From the NCBI RefSeq assembly GCF_026968045.1, contig NZ_JAPVBQ010000001.1, positions 310,001 through 374,000 on the forward strand: a stretch of 64,000 nucleotides of DNA, written 5' to 3'. Below are positions 34,489-45,279 of the stretch, in pieces. The number at the start of each line of letters is the position of its first letter. Position 1 is the stretch's first letter. The DNA comes from Modestobacter sp. VKM Ac-2977 (GTDB lineage Bacteria; Actinomycetota; Actinomycetes; Mycobacteriales; Geodermatophilaceae). The notes below the pieces were generated by a model that saw only the letters and a program-made list of their open reading frames with translations, had not been told where the DNA came from and did no database searches. Made by a program: the position numbers and the translations under genes.

Positions 34489-35172
34489 TCAGGCGAGGGC
34501 GTGGGCGACGACCCGGAGGTCGGCCACGAGGGCGTCGTAGGCGGCGGCCCGGGCGTCGTCCGGCGTCCGGAGCACGGCGGAGGGGTGCGCCGTGGCGAGC
34601 ACCCAGGTCTGGTGCGGGGCGTCCTCGTCCTGGTCGGCGTCGGGCAGCGACGCCTCCGCCGCACGGACGCCCGGCGGCGTCCACGGCAGCAGCTGCCCCC
34701 GCTCGCGGGTGATCCGGAACGACGGCGAGATCAGCGCCTTGGCGGCCACCGCGCCCAGGCAGACCACCACCTCCGGCTGGAGGACGGCGAACTCCGCCTC
34801 CAGCCACGGGCGGCAGGCCATCAGGTGCTCCGCACCCGGGGACTGGTGGATCCGCCGCTTCGGGGTGGGCGTGAACCGGAAGTGCTTCACCGAGTTCGTC
34901 ACGTAGGCGTCGCGCCGGTCGATGGCGGCGTCGGTCAGCGCGCGGTCCAGCAGCTTCCCGGCGGGGCCGACGAACGGCTCGCCCGCGCGGTCCTCCTGGT
35001 CGCCGGGCTGCTCGCCGACGAAGACGATCCGCGCGGTCTCCGGGCCCTCGCCGAAGACGGTCTGGGTGGCCGGCTCCCACAGCTCGCAGGCCCGGCAGTC
35101 GGCCGCCGCCTCGCGCAGCCCGGCCAGGCCCACGCCGCTGGGCACCTGCGCTGGGTGGTCGCCCGTGGTCAT
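34489..35172 (-). CDS. UdgX-type uracil-DNA glycosylase
   Basis: This 227-residue family 4-like enzyme is of the UdgX type, which excises uracil and remains covalently bound to the DNA. The hallmark is the KRRIHQSP insert, and its His falls at residue 109, the number of the crosslinking His in the mycobacterial enzyme. Motif A is GEQPGDQEDRAGEPFVGPAG (near 53). Iron-sulfur cysteines are Cys26, Cys29, Cys120 and Cys138. HPSAVLR is the second active-site motif. ATG 35172 was chosen over an ATG 17 codons earlier because it gives the family length. Confidence 0.92.
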   Translation of the reverse strand: MTTGDHPAQVPSGVGLAGLREAAADCRACELWEPATQTVFGEGPETARIVFVGEQPGDQEDRAGEPFVGPAGKLLDRALTDAAIDRRDAYVTNSVKHFRFTPTPKRRIHQSPGAEHLMACRPWLEAEFAVLQPEVVVCLGAVAAKALISPSFRITRERGQLLPWTPPGVRAAEASLPDADQDEDAPHQTWVLATAHPSAVLRTPDDARAAAYDALVADLRVVAHALA

Positions 35173-35317
35173 GTCCCGATCCCACCCGACCTGGGGCGCC
35201 ACCGCAGCGCGAGAGAGGGACACGCCGGACTGTTCACTTGACGATTCGGAAAGTCATCAGACAGTCTCGCCGTGGAAGATCACGATCCAGCGCAGACACC
35301 GAACCCCCGGAGGGGCA

Positions 35318-36226
35318 GTGCTCGAGTTCGACGGCCTGGTCAAGGCCTACGGCGACAACCAGGTGCTCAAGGGGGTGAGCTTCTCCGTCGCCCCCGGGCA
35401 GATGTTCGGCTTCTGCGGCTCCAACGGTGCGGGGAAGACCACCACCATGCGGATCGCGATGGGCCTGGCGCGGGCCGATGCGGGGCAGGTGCGCTGGTCG
35501 GGCCGGCCGGTCGACGAGGCGGTCCGCCGCCGGATCGGCTACATGCCCGAGGAGCGTGGCCTCTACCCGAAGATGAAGGTCGGCGAGCAGCTGGCCTACT
35601 TCGCCCGGCTGCACGGCATGGACGCCGGACCCGCGAACCGCGCCGCCGAGACCTGGGCCGAACGGATGGGGCTGGGCGAGCGCCGCGGCGACCGGGTGGA
35701 GAAGCTGTCGCTGGGCAACCAGCAGCGCGTGCAGCTCGCCGCCGCGCTGGTCAGCGAGCCCGACGTGCTGATCCTGGACGAGCCGTTCTCCGGTCTCGAC
35801 CCGGTCGGCGTCGACTCCCTGGCCGAGGCGCTGCTCGAGCAGTGCCGCCGCGGCGTCCCCGTCGTCTTCTCCAGCCACCAGCTGGACCTGGTCGAGCGGC
35901 TCTGCGATGCCGTGGGCATCCTCGCCCGCGGCTCGATCGTGGCCAGCGGCACCGTCGCCGAGCTGCGGTCCACGACCGCCGGCCGGCAGCTGCGGGTGGT
36001 CGTCCCCGACGCGTCGCCCGGCTGGGCCGCCGGGGTGCCCGGTGTGCGGGTGGTCTCCGAGCAGCGAGGTGACACCGTGCTCGAACTCGCCCCCGACGGC
36101 GACGACCAGCAGGTGCTCGCCGCAGCCCTGGCCACCGGCCGGGTCACCCACTTCGCCTGGCGGGAGCCGACCCTGGTCGAGCTGTTCCGCGACGCCGTCA
36201 CGACCCCTCAGGAGGTGGCGGCATGA
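35318..36226 (+). CDS. ABC transporter ATP-binding protein (NatA type)
   Basis: This 302-residue ATPase has Walker A GSNGAGKTTTMRIAMGL near residue 34, a changed signature LSLGNQQRVQLAAALVS, Walker B VLILDEPFSGLDP and switch His SSHQLDLVE. It has a C-terminal extension of about 80 residues, common in NatA-like ATPases. The GTG start has GGAGGGG four bases upstream. It ends by overlapping the permease ATG (ATGA). In the 145-bp divergent gap, TTGACG at 35238-35243 could be a -35, followed by a weak -10; the region also has an imperfect CTGT...ACAG symmetry. Confidence 0.9.
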   Translation: MLEFDGLVKAYGDNQVLKGVSFSVAPGQMFGFCGSNGAGKTTTMRIAMGLARADAGQVRWSGRPVDEAVRRRIGYMPEERGLYPKMKVGEQLAYFARLHGMDAGPANRAAETWAERMGLGERRGDRVEKLSLGNQQRVQLAAALVSEPDVLILDEPFSGLDPVGVDSLAEALLEQCRRGVPVVFSSHQLDLVERLCDAVGILARGSIVASGTVAELRSTTAGRQLRVVVPDASPGWAAGVPGVRVVSEQRGDTVLELAPDGDDQQVLAAALATGRVTHFAWREPTLVELFRDAVTTPQEVAA

Positions 36227-37455
36227 CCGCGACCGCACACCGCGACGTGAGCGCCCCGGCACCGGCGCACTCCGACGTGAAGCCGCACAGCCCGGCACAG
36301 CTGGTCCGTCTGGTGGCCGGCCGGGAGATCTCCACCCGGATCCGGGACAAGGGCTTCCTGATCGGCTCGGCCGTCATCATCCTGCTGATCCTCGGGATGC
36401 TCGTCTTCCAGGTCGTGATCAACAGCGGGGCCGACGACACCCGGGTGGGGGTCGTCGGCGGTGACTCCGCCATCAGCGGGGCGCTGGAGAGCCAGGGCGA
36501 GGCACTGGGCACGAACGTCGACGTCGTCGCGTTCGAGGACGAGGCGGCGGCCCGGACGGCGGTCGAGGACGGCGACGTCGAGGGCGCGCTGCTCGGGCCG
36601 TCGGAGGCCCAGCCGCAGCTGCTGGTGGAGAGCGGCGGCGGGCAGATCGACACCCTCGTGCAGGGTGCGCTGCAGAACCTGTCCATCACCACCCAGCTGG
36701 ACGACGCCGGGGTGCAGCTCGACCCGCCGCCCACGGTGGAGGTCGTCGCGCTGGAGGCCGACGCGGACGCCGACCTGGAGGCGGCGATCGTGGCCCTGGT
36801 CGGGGTGGTCGTCCTCTACAGCCTGCTGATCCTCTTCGGCCAGTTCGTCGCCCAGGGCGTCGTGGAGGAGAAGTCGAGCCGGGTGGTCGAGCTGCTGCTG
36901 GCGACGATGCGCCCCTGGCAGCTGCTGGCCGGCAAGATCCTCGGCCTCGGCCTGCTCGGGCTGATGCAGATGATGGTCATCGCGGTGGTCGGTGTGGTCG
37001 GGGCACTGGCCTTCGACGTCGTCGACCTGCCCGGCCGGCTGATCGGCACGGTGGTCACGGTGATCGCCTGGTTCGTGCTCGGGTACGCCTTCTACGCCTC
37101 GGTGTTCGCTGCGGCGGCGTCGCTGGTGAGCCGGCAGGAGGACCTGGGCAGCGTGATCACCCCGGCCTCGCTGCTGCTGGTGGTCGGGTTCGTCGTCTCC
37201 ATCCAGGCGGCCCAGGAGCCGACCGGGACGCTGTCGACGGTCACCTCCTTCATCCCGGGGCTCTCGCCGCTGGTCATGCCGGTGCGGCAGGCCGCCGGCG
37301 GGGCCGAGTGGTGGGAGGTGGGCGTGTCCGCCCTCCTGATGGTGATCGCCATCGCCGTCATCGTCCGGATCGGCGGGCGGATCTACGCCGGCGCGCTGCT
37401 GCGCACCGGCGGCCGGATCAAGCTGCGCGAGGCCCTGGCCGCCGAGAAGGCCTGA
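36223..37455 (+). CDS. ABC-2 family permease (NatB type)
   Basis: This 410-residue permease has one span near residues 42-65, an extracellular domain of about 120 residues, and a C-terminal membrane half with five to six spans. The family loop VVEEKSSRVVELLLATMRPWQLLAGKILGLGLLGLMQM is near residue 215. TSFIPGLSPLVMPVRQAAGGAEWWEV near 340 is also typical. With the overlapping ATPase it forms a NatAB-like exporter (sodium or other small cations or drugs); substrate is not decidable. Ends before two strong hairpins. Confidence 0.9.
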   Translation: MTATAHRDVSAPAPAHSDVKPHSPAQLVRLVAGREISTRIRDKGFLIGSAVIILLILGMLVFQVVINSGADDTRVGVVGGDSAISGALESQGEALGTNVDVVAFEDEAAARTAVEDGDVEGALLGPSEAQPQLLVESGGGQIDTLVQGALQNLSITTQLDDAGVQLDPPPTVEVVALEADADADLEAAIVALVGVVVLYSLLILFGQFVAQGVVEEKSSRVVELLLATMRPWQLLAGKILGLGLLGLMQMMVIAVVGVVGALAFDVVDLPGRLIGTVVTVIAWFVLGYAFYASVFAAAASLVSRQEDLGSVITPASLLLVVGFVVSIQAAQEPTGTLSTVTSFIPGLSPLVMPVRQAAGGAEWWEVGVSALLMVIAIAVIVRIGGRIYAGALLRTGGRIKLREALAAEKA

Positions 37456-37495
37456 CCCCGGTCCGCCCGGGATCAGGTCACCTGGTCGTGTGGGT

Positions 37496-37560
37496 ACCTA
37501 CCTGGTGGTCTGCCACCGGGTAGGTCCCCCTGGGATCAGGTCACCTGATCCCAGGGGGAC
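37496..37560. terminator. Two adjacent strong hairpins between convergent genes
   Basis: Hairpin 1 has arms of 13 bases (37496-37508 and 37513-37525, one wobble) around TCTG. Hairpin 2 has perfect 18-base arms (37524-37541 and 37543-37560) around a single C. Part of hairpin 2, GGGATCAGGTCACCTG, also occurs at 37469-37484, so the module is partly duplicated. It separates the stops of the permease (37455) and the SMP-30 gene (37569). Confidence 0.7.
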
Positions 37561-37568
37561 AGCGGCGG

Positions 37569-38486
37569 TCAGGCTTGGCGGAGGGCGGTGAGGGGGCCGC
37601 GGTAGGGGTTCGCCGGCGGGCCGCTGACCCCGGGCCGCACGGTGAACAGCCGGCCGGCGTCCGGCTGCGCGGCCCGGGCGGCGTCGTCCATGCCGTGCAC
37701 CGACGTGCTGATCACCAGCAGGTCGCCGACGAACGCGCAGCTGGTGGTGTTCTGCGCGGCGACCTCGACGACCGCGAGCAGCTCGCCGTCGGGGGACCAC
37801 CGTCGCACCTGGGCGCCGCCCCACAGCGCCGTCCAGAGGCAGCCCTCGCCGTCGACGGTGAGGCCGTCGGCGACGCCGTCGGGGTCGTCGCTGAAGTCCA
37901 GCAGCACCCGGCGCTCGCCGAAGGTGCCGGTGTCCAGGTCGTACTCGAACGCCCACACCGTCTTCGCGCCGGAGTCGGAGAGGTACACGGTGCGGTCGTC
38001 GGGTGACCAGCCGAGCCCGTTGGAGATCGTGAGTCCGTCGAGCACGGTGCTGACCGTGCCGTCGAGGTCGAGCCGGTAGAGGCTGCCGGCGCCGGGTCGC
38101 TCGTCGAAGGCCATCGTCCCGGCGAAGAACCGGCCGGCCCGGTCGCAGGCGCCGTCGTTCATCCGGGTGCCGCCCGCGGACTCCGAGCCGCCCTCCCCGG
38201 CGAGCTCGATCAGCACCTGCGCGTCCCCCTCGGCGGTCAGCCGGGTGATGCCGGCCCCGGCACCCAGCAGCCAGCCGCCGGCGGCCGCCGGGGCGACGAA
38301 CCCCACCGTGTCCCCGCCGCGGTGCGAGGCCACCGGGACGACGTCGTCCCCGGCGATCGTGCCGCGCCGGACCAGCCCCGCGGTGATGTCCACCCAGAGC
38401 AGTTCCTGCGTGGCGGCGTCGAAGACGGGGCCCTCTCCGTGCTCGGCCGGGACGGGGCTGGTCGGTGTCGCCTGCAGTCGGATCAC
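37569..38486 (-). CDS. SMP-30/gluconolactonase family protein
   Basis: This 305-residue six-bladed beta-propeller of the SMP-30/gluconolactonase/LRE family hydrolyses sugar lactones with a bound divalent metal. Family residues include [20 protein letters not shown] (metal Glu), [49 protein letters not shown] (Asn and Asp metal ligands) and [28 protein letters not shown]. It has no signal peptide. The GTG at 38486 is followed by [11 protein letters not shown]. It is divergent from ppc with 55 bp between starts. True substrate is unknown. Confidence 0.9.
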   Translation of the reverse strand: MIRLQATPTSPVPAEHGEGPVFDAATQELLWVDITAGLVRRGTIAGDDVVPVASHRGGDTVGFVAPAAAGGWLLGAGAGITRLTAEGDAQVLIELAGEGGSESAGGTRMNDGACDRAGRFFAGTMAFDERPGAGSLYRLDLDGTVSTVLDGLTISNGLGWSPDDRTVYLSDSGAKTVWAFEYDLDTGTFGERRVLLDFSDDPDGVADGLTVDGEGCLWTALWGGAQVRRWSPDGELLAVVEVAAQNTTSCAFVGDLLVISTSVHGMDDAARAAQPDAGRLFTVRPGVSGPPANPYRGPLTALRQA

Positions 38487-38541
38487 CCGCCCATCCTCCC
38501 CGGGACACCCGACCGTCACACCGGTTGCGGATACTGCCCCC

Positions 38542-41361
<2,820 letters not shown>

Positions 41362-41409
41362 TGTGCGCTGACGGCGGGTTCCACCTCCGGAACCCGCCGT
41401 CAGCGCACA
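41362..41409. terminator. Very long perfect hairpin after ppc
   Basis: Perfect 21-base arms (41362-41382 and 41389-41409) surround the loop ACCTCC. It fills the whole gap between the ppc stop (41361) and the stop of the convergent aminotransferase (41414). It is a strong bidirectional terminator candidate with no T tract. Confidence 0.75.
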
Positions 41410-41413
41410 GTGC

Positions 41414-42544
41414 TCAGGGGCGGGCGGCCTCGATGGCGGCGGCCAGCCGGCGGACGCCCTCGTCGACGTCGCCGGGCTGCACGGCCGAGTAGGCCAGCCG
41501 GAAGCTGTTGTGCCCGCCCTCGAGCAGGAAGTCGGTCCCCGGCACGATCGCCACCCCACGGGAGGCGGCCTCGGTGGTGATCCGGGCGACGTCGTGGCCC
41601 TCGCCCTCGGGCAGCGACACCCACAGGAAGTACCCGCCCTCGGGACGGCGGAAGGTCGCCTGCGGCAGGTGCTCGCGCAGCGCGTCGTCCAGCAGCCCGA
41701 CCCGCTCGGCCAGCGCCGACTTCACCCGCTCCAGCGCGGCCGGGAACCGCTCGCCCTGCAGGTAGGCGTACACCGTGCCCTGGGCGACCATGTTCGGCGC
41801 GATGTAGGTGTTGGTGGCGCGGACCTGGATCTTCTTGATCAGCGCCGGCGGCCCGACCAGGTAGCCGACCCGGATCCCCGGGCAGACCGTCTTGGAGAAC
41901 GACGAGGCGTAGACGACGTGCTCGCTGGCCGCGCCGCCGTCCAGCTCCAGCATCCGCGGCAACGGCTCCCCGCTGAACCGGATGTCGACGTACGGGTCGT
42001 CCTCGAACAGCACGAAGTCGTGCTCGCGGGCCAGCTCCAGCAGCCGCTCGCGCTTGGCCAGCGAGAGCGTGTAGCCGGCCGGGTTCTGGAAGTTGGGGAT
42101 GACGTGCGCCAGCGTCGGCCGCAGCCCACCCTCGAGCAGGGCGGCGAGCTCGTCGACGGAGATGCCGTCCTCCTCCAGCGTCACCAGGTGCACGTCGGCG
42201 CCGCGGTTGCGCAGCCCGAGCAGGGTGCGGTCGTAGGTGGGCCGCTCGGTCACCACCGCGGCGCCCGGCGTGGCCAGCTCGTCGAAGAGGAAGGCGTCGG
42301 CCTGCATCGAGCCGTTGGTCACCAGCACGTGCTCGACCGGGACGCCGTGCTTCTCGGCGATCCACGTGCGCAGCGGCACGTAGCCGACCGCCGTCCCGTA
42401 GCCGGTCATCCCGGCCGGGTCGGAGTCGAACGCGGCGACGGCGGCCTGCTTGAGGCCCTCGACGTCGACGATGTCGGTCGACGGGGCGCCGCGGGCGAAG
42501 GAGATCAGCGTGGTGGCGGGCGAGGTCTGTGCTGAGCCGGTCAC
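41414..42544 (-). CDS. PLP-dependent class I/II aminotransferase
   Basis: This 376-residue fold-type I aminotransferase resembles the LysN/MocR-like 2-aminoadipate group. The PLP lysine lies in YASSFSKTVCPGIRVGYLVGP near residue 225, the PLP-anchoring Asp in FEDDPYVDIRF, and the Asn in HVIPNFQNPAGYTLS. The substrate Arg is in NSFRLAYSA near the C-terminus. It has no N-terminal DNA-binding domain, so it is an enzyme and not a MocR regulator. The GTG at 42544 gives a normal length. Substrate is unknown; an aromatic or 2-aminoadipate-type amino acid is likely. Confidence 0.9.
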   Translation of the reverse strand: MTGSAQTSPATTLISFARGAPSTDIVDVEGLKQAAVAAFDSDPAGMTGYGTAVGYVPLRTWIAEKHGVPVEHVLVTNGSMQADAFLFDELATPGAAVVTERPTYDRTLLGLRNRGADVHLVTLEEDGISVDELAALLEGGLRPTLAHVIPNFQNPAGYTLSLAKRERLLELAREHDFVLFEDDPYVDIRFSGEPLPRMLELDGGAASEHVVYASSFSKTVCPGIRVGYLVGPPALIKKIQVRATNTYIAPNMVAQGTVYAYLQGERFPAALERVKSALAERVGLLDDALREHLPQATFRRPEGGYFLWVSLPEGEGHDVARITTEAASRGVAIVPGTDFLLEGGHNSFRLAYSAVQPGDVDEGVRRLAAAIEAARP

Positions 42545-42578
42545 GAGACCGAGTCTGCCGTACCGCGCCACCCCGGGC

Positions 42579-43976
42579 TCAGCCCTCCTGCGCTGCCGCG
42601 GCGGCCCGGACGGCGTCCAGCAACTGCTGTCGGTCGTGGAGCGTGGTGCGGGCCCGGCCGTGGACGGCGCCGAGGGCGATCTCGGCGGCGTCGATGGCCC
42701 GCCAGTCGGACAGCAGCACGGGGTGCCCACCGCGGGCGAGCAGGGTGTCGACCCAGTCGTCGTCCCCGCCGGGCGCCAGCACCCCGGCGGCGACGTCGGC
42801 CAGCAGCGAGGCGACGGTCTCCCGGGCGTCGTGCTTGTTGGTGCCGACGACGCCGGTCGGCCCCCGCTTGATCCACCCGGCCACGTACTCGCCGCGGCTG
42901 ACCTCGCCGTCGCGGACCACCCGGCCGGCGTCGTGCGGCACGGTGCCCCCGTCCAGCGGCAGCCCGGGCAGCGCGTGCCCGCGGTAGCCGACCGAGCGCA
43001 CCACCAGGTCGGCCGGGACGACCTCGAGCTCCCCGGTGCCCACCGCCCGGCCGTCGGCGTCGACCCGGGTGCGCTCCACCTCCACCCCGATGACCCGGTC
43101 CGTGCCGAGCAGGCGGACCGGGCGGGCGTGGAAGCGCAGCCGCACGCTCACCGTGCCGAGGGCGGCCTCGTGGCCGGCGTAGTCGGCGAGTGCGGCGAGG
43201 TTGCGGGCGACGTGCCGGTCCTCGGCGGCCAGCGCCGCGTCCCCGGCGTCGGTGAGGTCGGCCGGGTCGACCAACACCGTCGCGGCGGCCAGGTGGCCCA
43301 GCTCGCGCAGCTCCTGGGTGGTGAAGCTGGCCTGCGCCGGGCCGCGGCGGCCGAGCACGGTGATCCGCTCGACCGGTGCGGCGGCCAGGGTGTCGAGCAC
43401 GTGGTGCGGCATGTCGGTGGGGTGCAGCTCGGCGGCGGAGCGGGCCAGCACCCGGGCCACGTCGAGGGCCACGTTGCCCACGCCGACCACCACGACGTCC
43501 CGGGCCCGGGACACCAGCTCCTCGACCCGCCCCCGGTCGGCGTCGGGGTGCCCGCAGTACCAGGCGACGACGTCGGTGGCGGCCAGGCTGCCGGGCAGCT
43601 CCTCGCCGGGGATGCCCAGCGTGCGGTCACCGGCCGCGCCGTAGGTGTAGACGACGGCGTCGACGTGCCGGCGCAGCTCGTCCAGGGTCAGGTCGGTGCC
43701 GATCTCCACGTTGCCGACGAAGCGCACCCGCTCGTGGTCCAGGGTGTGGTGCAGCGTCTCGCGCAGCGCTCGCATCTTCAGGTGGTCCGGGGCGATGCCG
43801 TGCCGCACCAGGCCGAACGGGGTGGGCAACCGGTCGATCAGGTCGACGGCGACCGGGACGTCGTCCTGCCCGGCGAGCGCGTCGGCGGCGTAGATGCCCG
43901 CCGGTCCGGCACCGACGACGGCGACGCGCAGGGGGCGTCCGGGCAGCGATCGGTCGGGCACAGTGGGTTCGGCCAC
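42579..43976 (-). CDS. Ferredoxin-NADP reductase (FprA type)
   Basis: This 465-residue flavoprotein of the adrenodoxin-reductase-like FprA group moves electrons between NADPH and ferredoxin. It has the FAD motif VAVVGAGPAGIYAADAL near residue 18, DLIDRLPTPFGLVRHGIAPDHLKMR, and the NADP motif VVVVGVGNVALDVARVLAR near residue 157. The conserved C-terminal block GWIKRGPTGVVGTNKHDARETV also contacts FAD. GTG 43976 is used. It likely serves ferredoxins of P450s or iron-sulfur enzymes elsewhere. It lies 34 bp upstream (in transcription sense) of the aminotransferase start and may share its transcript. Confidence 0.93.
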   Translation of the reverse strand: MAEPTVPDRSLPGRPLRVAVVGAGPAGIYAADALAGQDDVPVAVDLIDRLPTPFGLVRHGIAPDHLKMRALRETLHHTLDHERVRFVGNVEIGTDLTLDELRRHVDAVVYTYGAAGDRTLGIPGEELPGSLAATDVVAWYCGHPDADRGRVEELVSRARDVVVVGVGNVALDVARVLARSAAELHPTDMPHHVLDTLAAAPVERITVLGRRGPAQASFTTQELRELGHLAAATVLVDPADLTDAGDAALAAEDRHVARNLAALADYAGHEAALGTVSVRLRFHARPVRLLGTDRVIGVEVERTRVDADGRAVGTGELEVVPADLVVRSVGYRGHALPGLPLDGGTVPHDAGRVVRDGEVSRGEYVAGWIKRGPTGVVGTNKHDARETVASLLADVAAGVLAPGGDDDWVDTLLARGGHPVLLSDWRAIDAAEIALGAVHGRARTTLHDRQQLLDAVRAAAAAQEG

Positions 43977-44057
43977 GCCCGCATCGTCGTCCCGATGACG
44001 GGTAGGCGCCAGGGTGAACCCGGGCAGCCGTGCCCGACCACCGCTGAGGAGTCCTGC

Positions 44058-44375
44058 GTGTCCATCACGATCGTCGCCACCATCTCGCCCAAGCCCGGCC
44101 GGGCCGACGCCGTCCGGGAGGCGTTCACCGCCGCGATCCCGAAGGTGCACGAGGAGCCCGGCTGCGAGCTCTACGCGCTGCACGAGGACGGCTACGGCTT
44201 CGTGATGATCGAGCGCTGGGCCACCCAGGACGACGTCAAGGCCCACGGGGCGGGGGAGACGTTCAACCAGCTCACCGAGAGCGTCAAGGACGACCTGACC
44301 GAGCCGATCGGCGTCCGGCTGCTGCACGCCGTGCCCGCCGGCGACGACGCCAAGGGCGCCCTTCAGACCGCCTGA
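44058..44375 (+). CDS. Antibiotic biosynthesis monooxygenase-domain protein
   Basis: This 105-residue ABM-fold protein (dimeric alpha+beta barrel) is related to YgiN-type quinol monooxygenases. It has ITIVATISPKPGRADAVREAF at the start, then VHEEPGCELYALHEDGYGFVMIERWATQDDVKAHGAGE. It may oxidise quinols or other aromatics without cofactor, or may only bind them. The GTG start has GAGGAG seven bases upstream. Its last 13 bases overlap the end of the convergent nei2 gene. Confidence 0.85.
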   Translation: MSITIVATISPKPGRADAVREAFTAAIPKVHEEPGCELYALHEDGYGFVMIERWATQDDVKAHGAGETFNQLTESVKDDLTEPIGVRLLHAVPAGDDAKGALQTA

Positions 44376-45172
44376 CAGGTGGGGCACCAGAAGAGGTTGC
44401 GGCCGGCCATCAGCTCGGTGCGCACCTCGGTGCCGCAGACCCGGCAGGGCAGCCCGGCGCGCCGGTAGACGTAGTGGGCGTCCTCCCGGAGCGCCGGGCC
44501 GCGGCGGCGCTCCCGGTCGGCCCGTTCGGTGGTGACGATCCGACCGGCCTTGACCCCGGCCCTCATCAGCGTCACCAGGTCGGCCCACAGCCGGTCCCAG
44601 AGCTCGGCGTCGACGTCCCGGCCCAGCCGGAAGGGGCTCAGCCGCTGCCGGAACAGGACCTCCGCCCGGTAGACGTTCCCGACGCCGGCGAGCACGGCCT
44701 GGTCCATGAGCAGTTGGCCGATGGTGGTCCGGCTGCGGGAGATGCGGGCGAACGCCTTGGCCGGTTCCGACCGCCGGCGCAGCGGGTCCGGGCCCAGCCG
44801 GTCGAGGATCAGCTGCACCTCGCCGTCGGTGATCAGGTCGCAGGCGGTGGCGCCGCGCAGGTCGGTCCACACACCCGCGCCGTCCTCACCCGGCCCCTCC
44901 CAGCGCATCCGCAGGGCGCCGCGGGGAACCGGTGGCAGTCCGGTGCCGGAGGTGAACTTCCCGTAGAGGCCCAGGTGCACGTGCACGACGTCCGGCCCGA
45001 AGAAGGCGAACAGGTGCTTGCCGTAGGAGGTGACCTCGTCGAGCACCCGGCCGTCGAGCAGCTCGGCCTGCCCGGCGAAGCGACCCTGCGGGCTGGTCAC
45101 GTGCACCTCGCGGCCGGCGAACGCGGCCTGCTGCTCGCGGGCCAACCGGAACAGGGTGTGGCCCTCAGGCAC
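44363..45172 (-). CDS. Fpg/Nei family DNA glycosylase (Nei2 type)
   Basis: This 269-residue bifunctional base-excision glycosylase/AP lyase removes oxidised pyrimidines. The N-terminal MPEGHTLFRLAREQ supplies the catalytic Pro2 and Glu3. The helix-two-turn-helix lies at IGQLLMDQAVLAGVGNVYRAEVLFRQRLSPFRLG. The zinc finger has CRVCGTEV...FWCPTCQ near the end. MPEGHT instead of MPELPE marks the actinobacterial Nei2 group and not MutM. It overlaps the monooxygenase end by 13 bases. It is on the same strand as phrB upstream, separated by a palindrome. Confidence 0.92.
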   Translation of the reverse strand: MPEGHTLFRLAREQQAAFAGREVHVTSPQGRFAGQAELLDGRVLDEVTSYGKHLFAFFGPDVVHVHLGLYGKFTSGTGLPPVPRGALRMRWEGPGEDGAGVWTDLRGATACDLITDGEVQLILDRLGPDPLRRRSEPAKAFARISRSRTTIGQLLMDQAVLAGVGNVYRAEVLFRQRLSPFRLGRDVDAELWDRLWADLVTLMRAGVKAGRIVTTERADRERRRGPALREDAHYVYRRAGLPCRVCGTEVRTELMAGRNLFWCPTCQAV

Positions 45173-45243
45173 CGACGATCACGCCGTCCAGCTTCACCCG
45201 CGCGGGCCTCGTCCGCCACGACGGCCCGGGTGACCCCGCCGAC

Positions 45244-45279
45244 ACCCTGGGGCCAAAGTCGCGACTTTGGCCCCAGGGT
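45244..45279. repeat. Dispersed palindrome, copy C (perfect, extended)
   Basis: This is a perfect 36-bp palindrome whose inner 26 bp (half-site GGGGCCAAAGTCG) is the consensus of the family, extended here by ACCCT on each side. It abuts the phrB stop codon (45280) on the 3' side of that gene and precedes nei2. It probably ends the phrB transcript. Confidence 0.8.
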
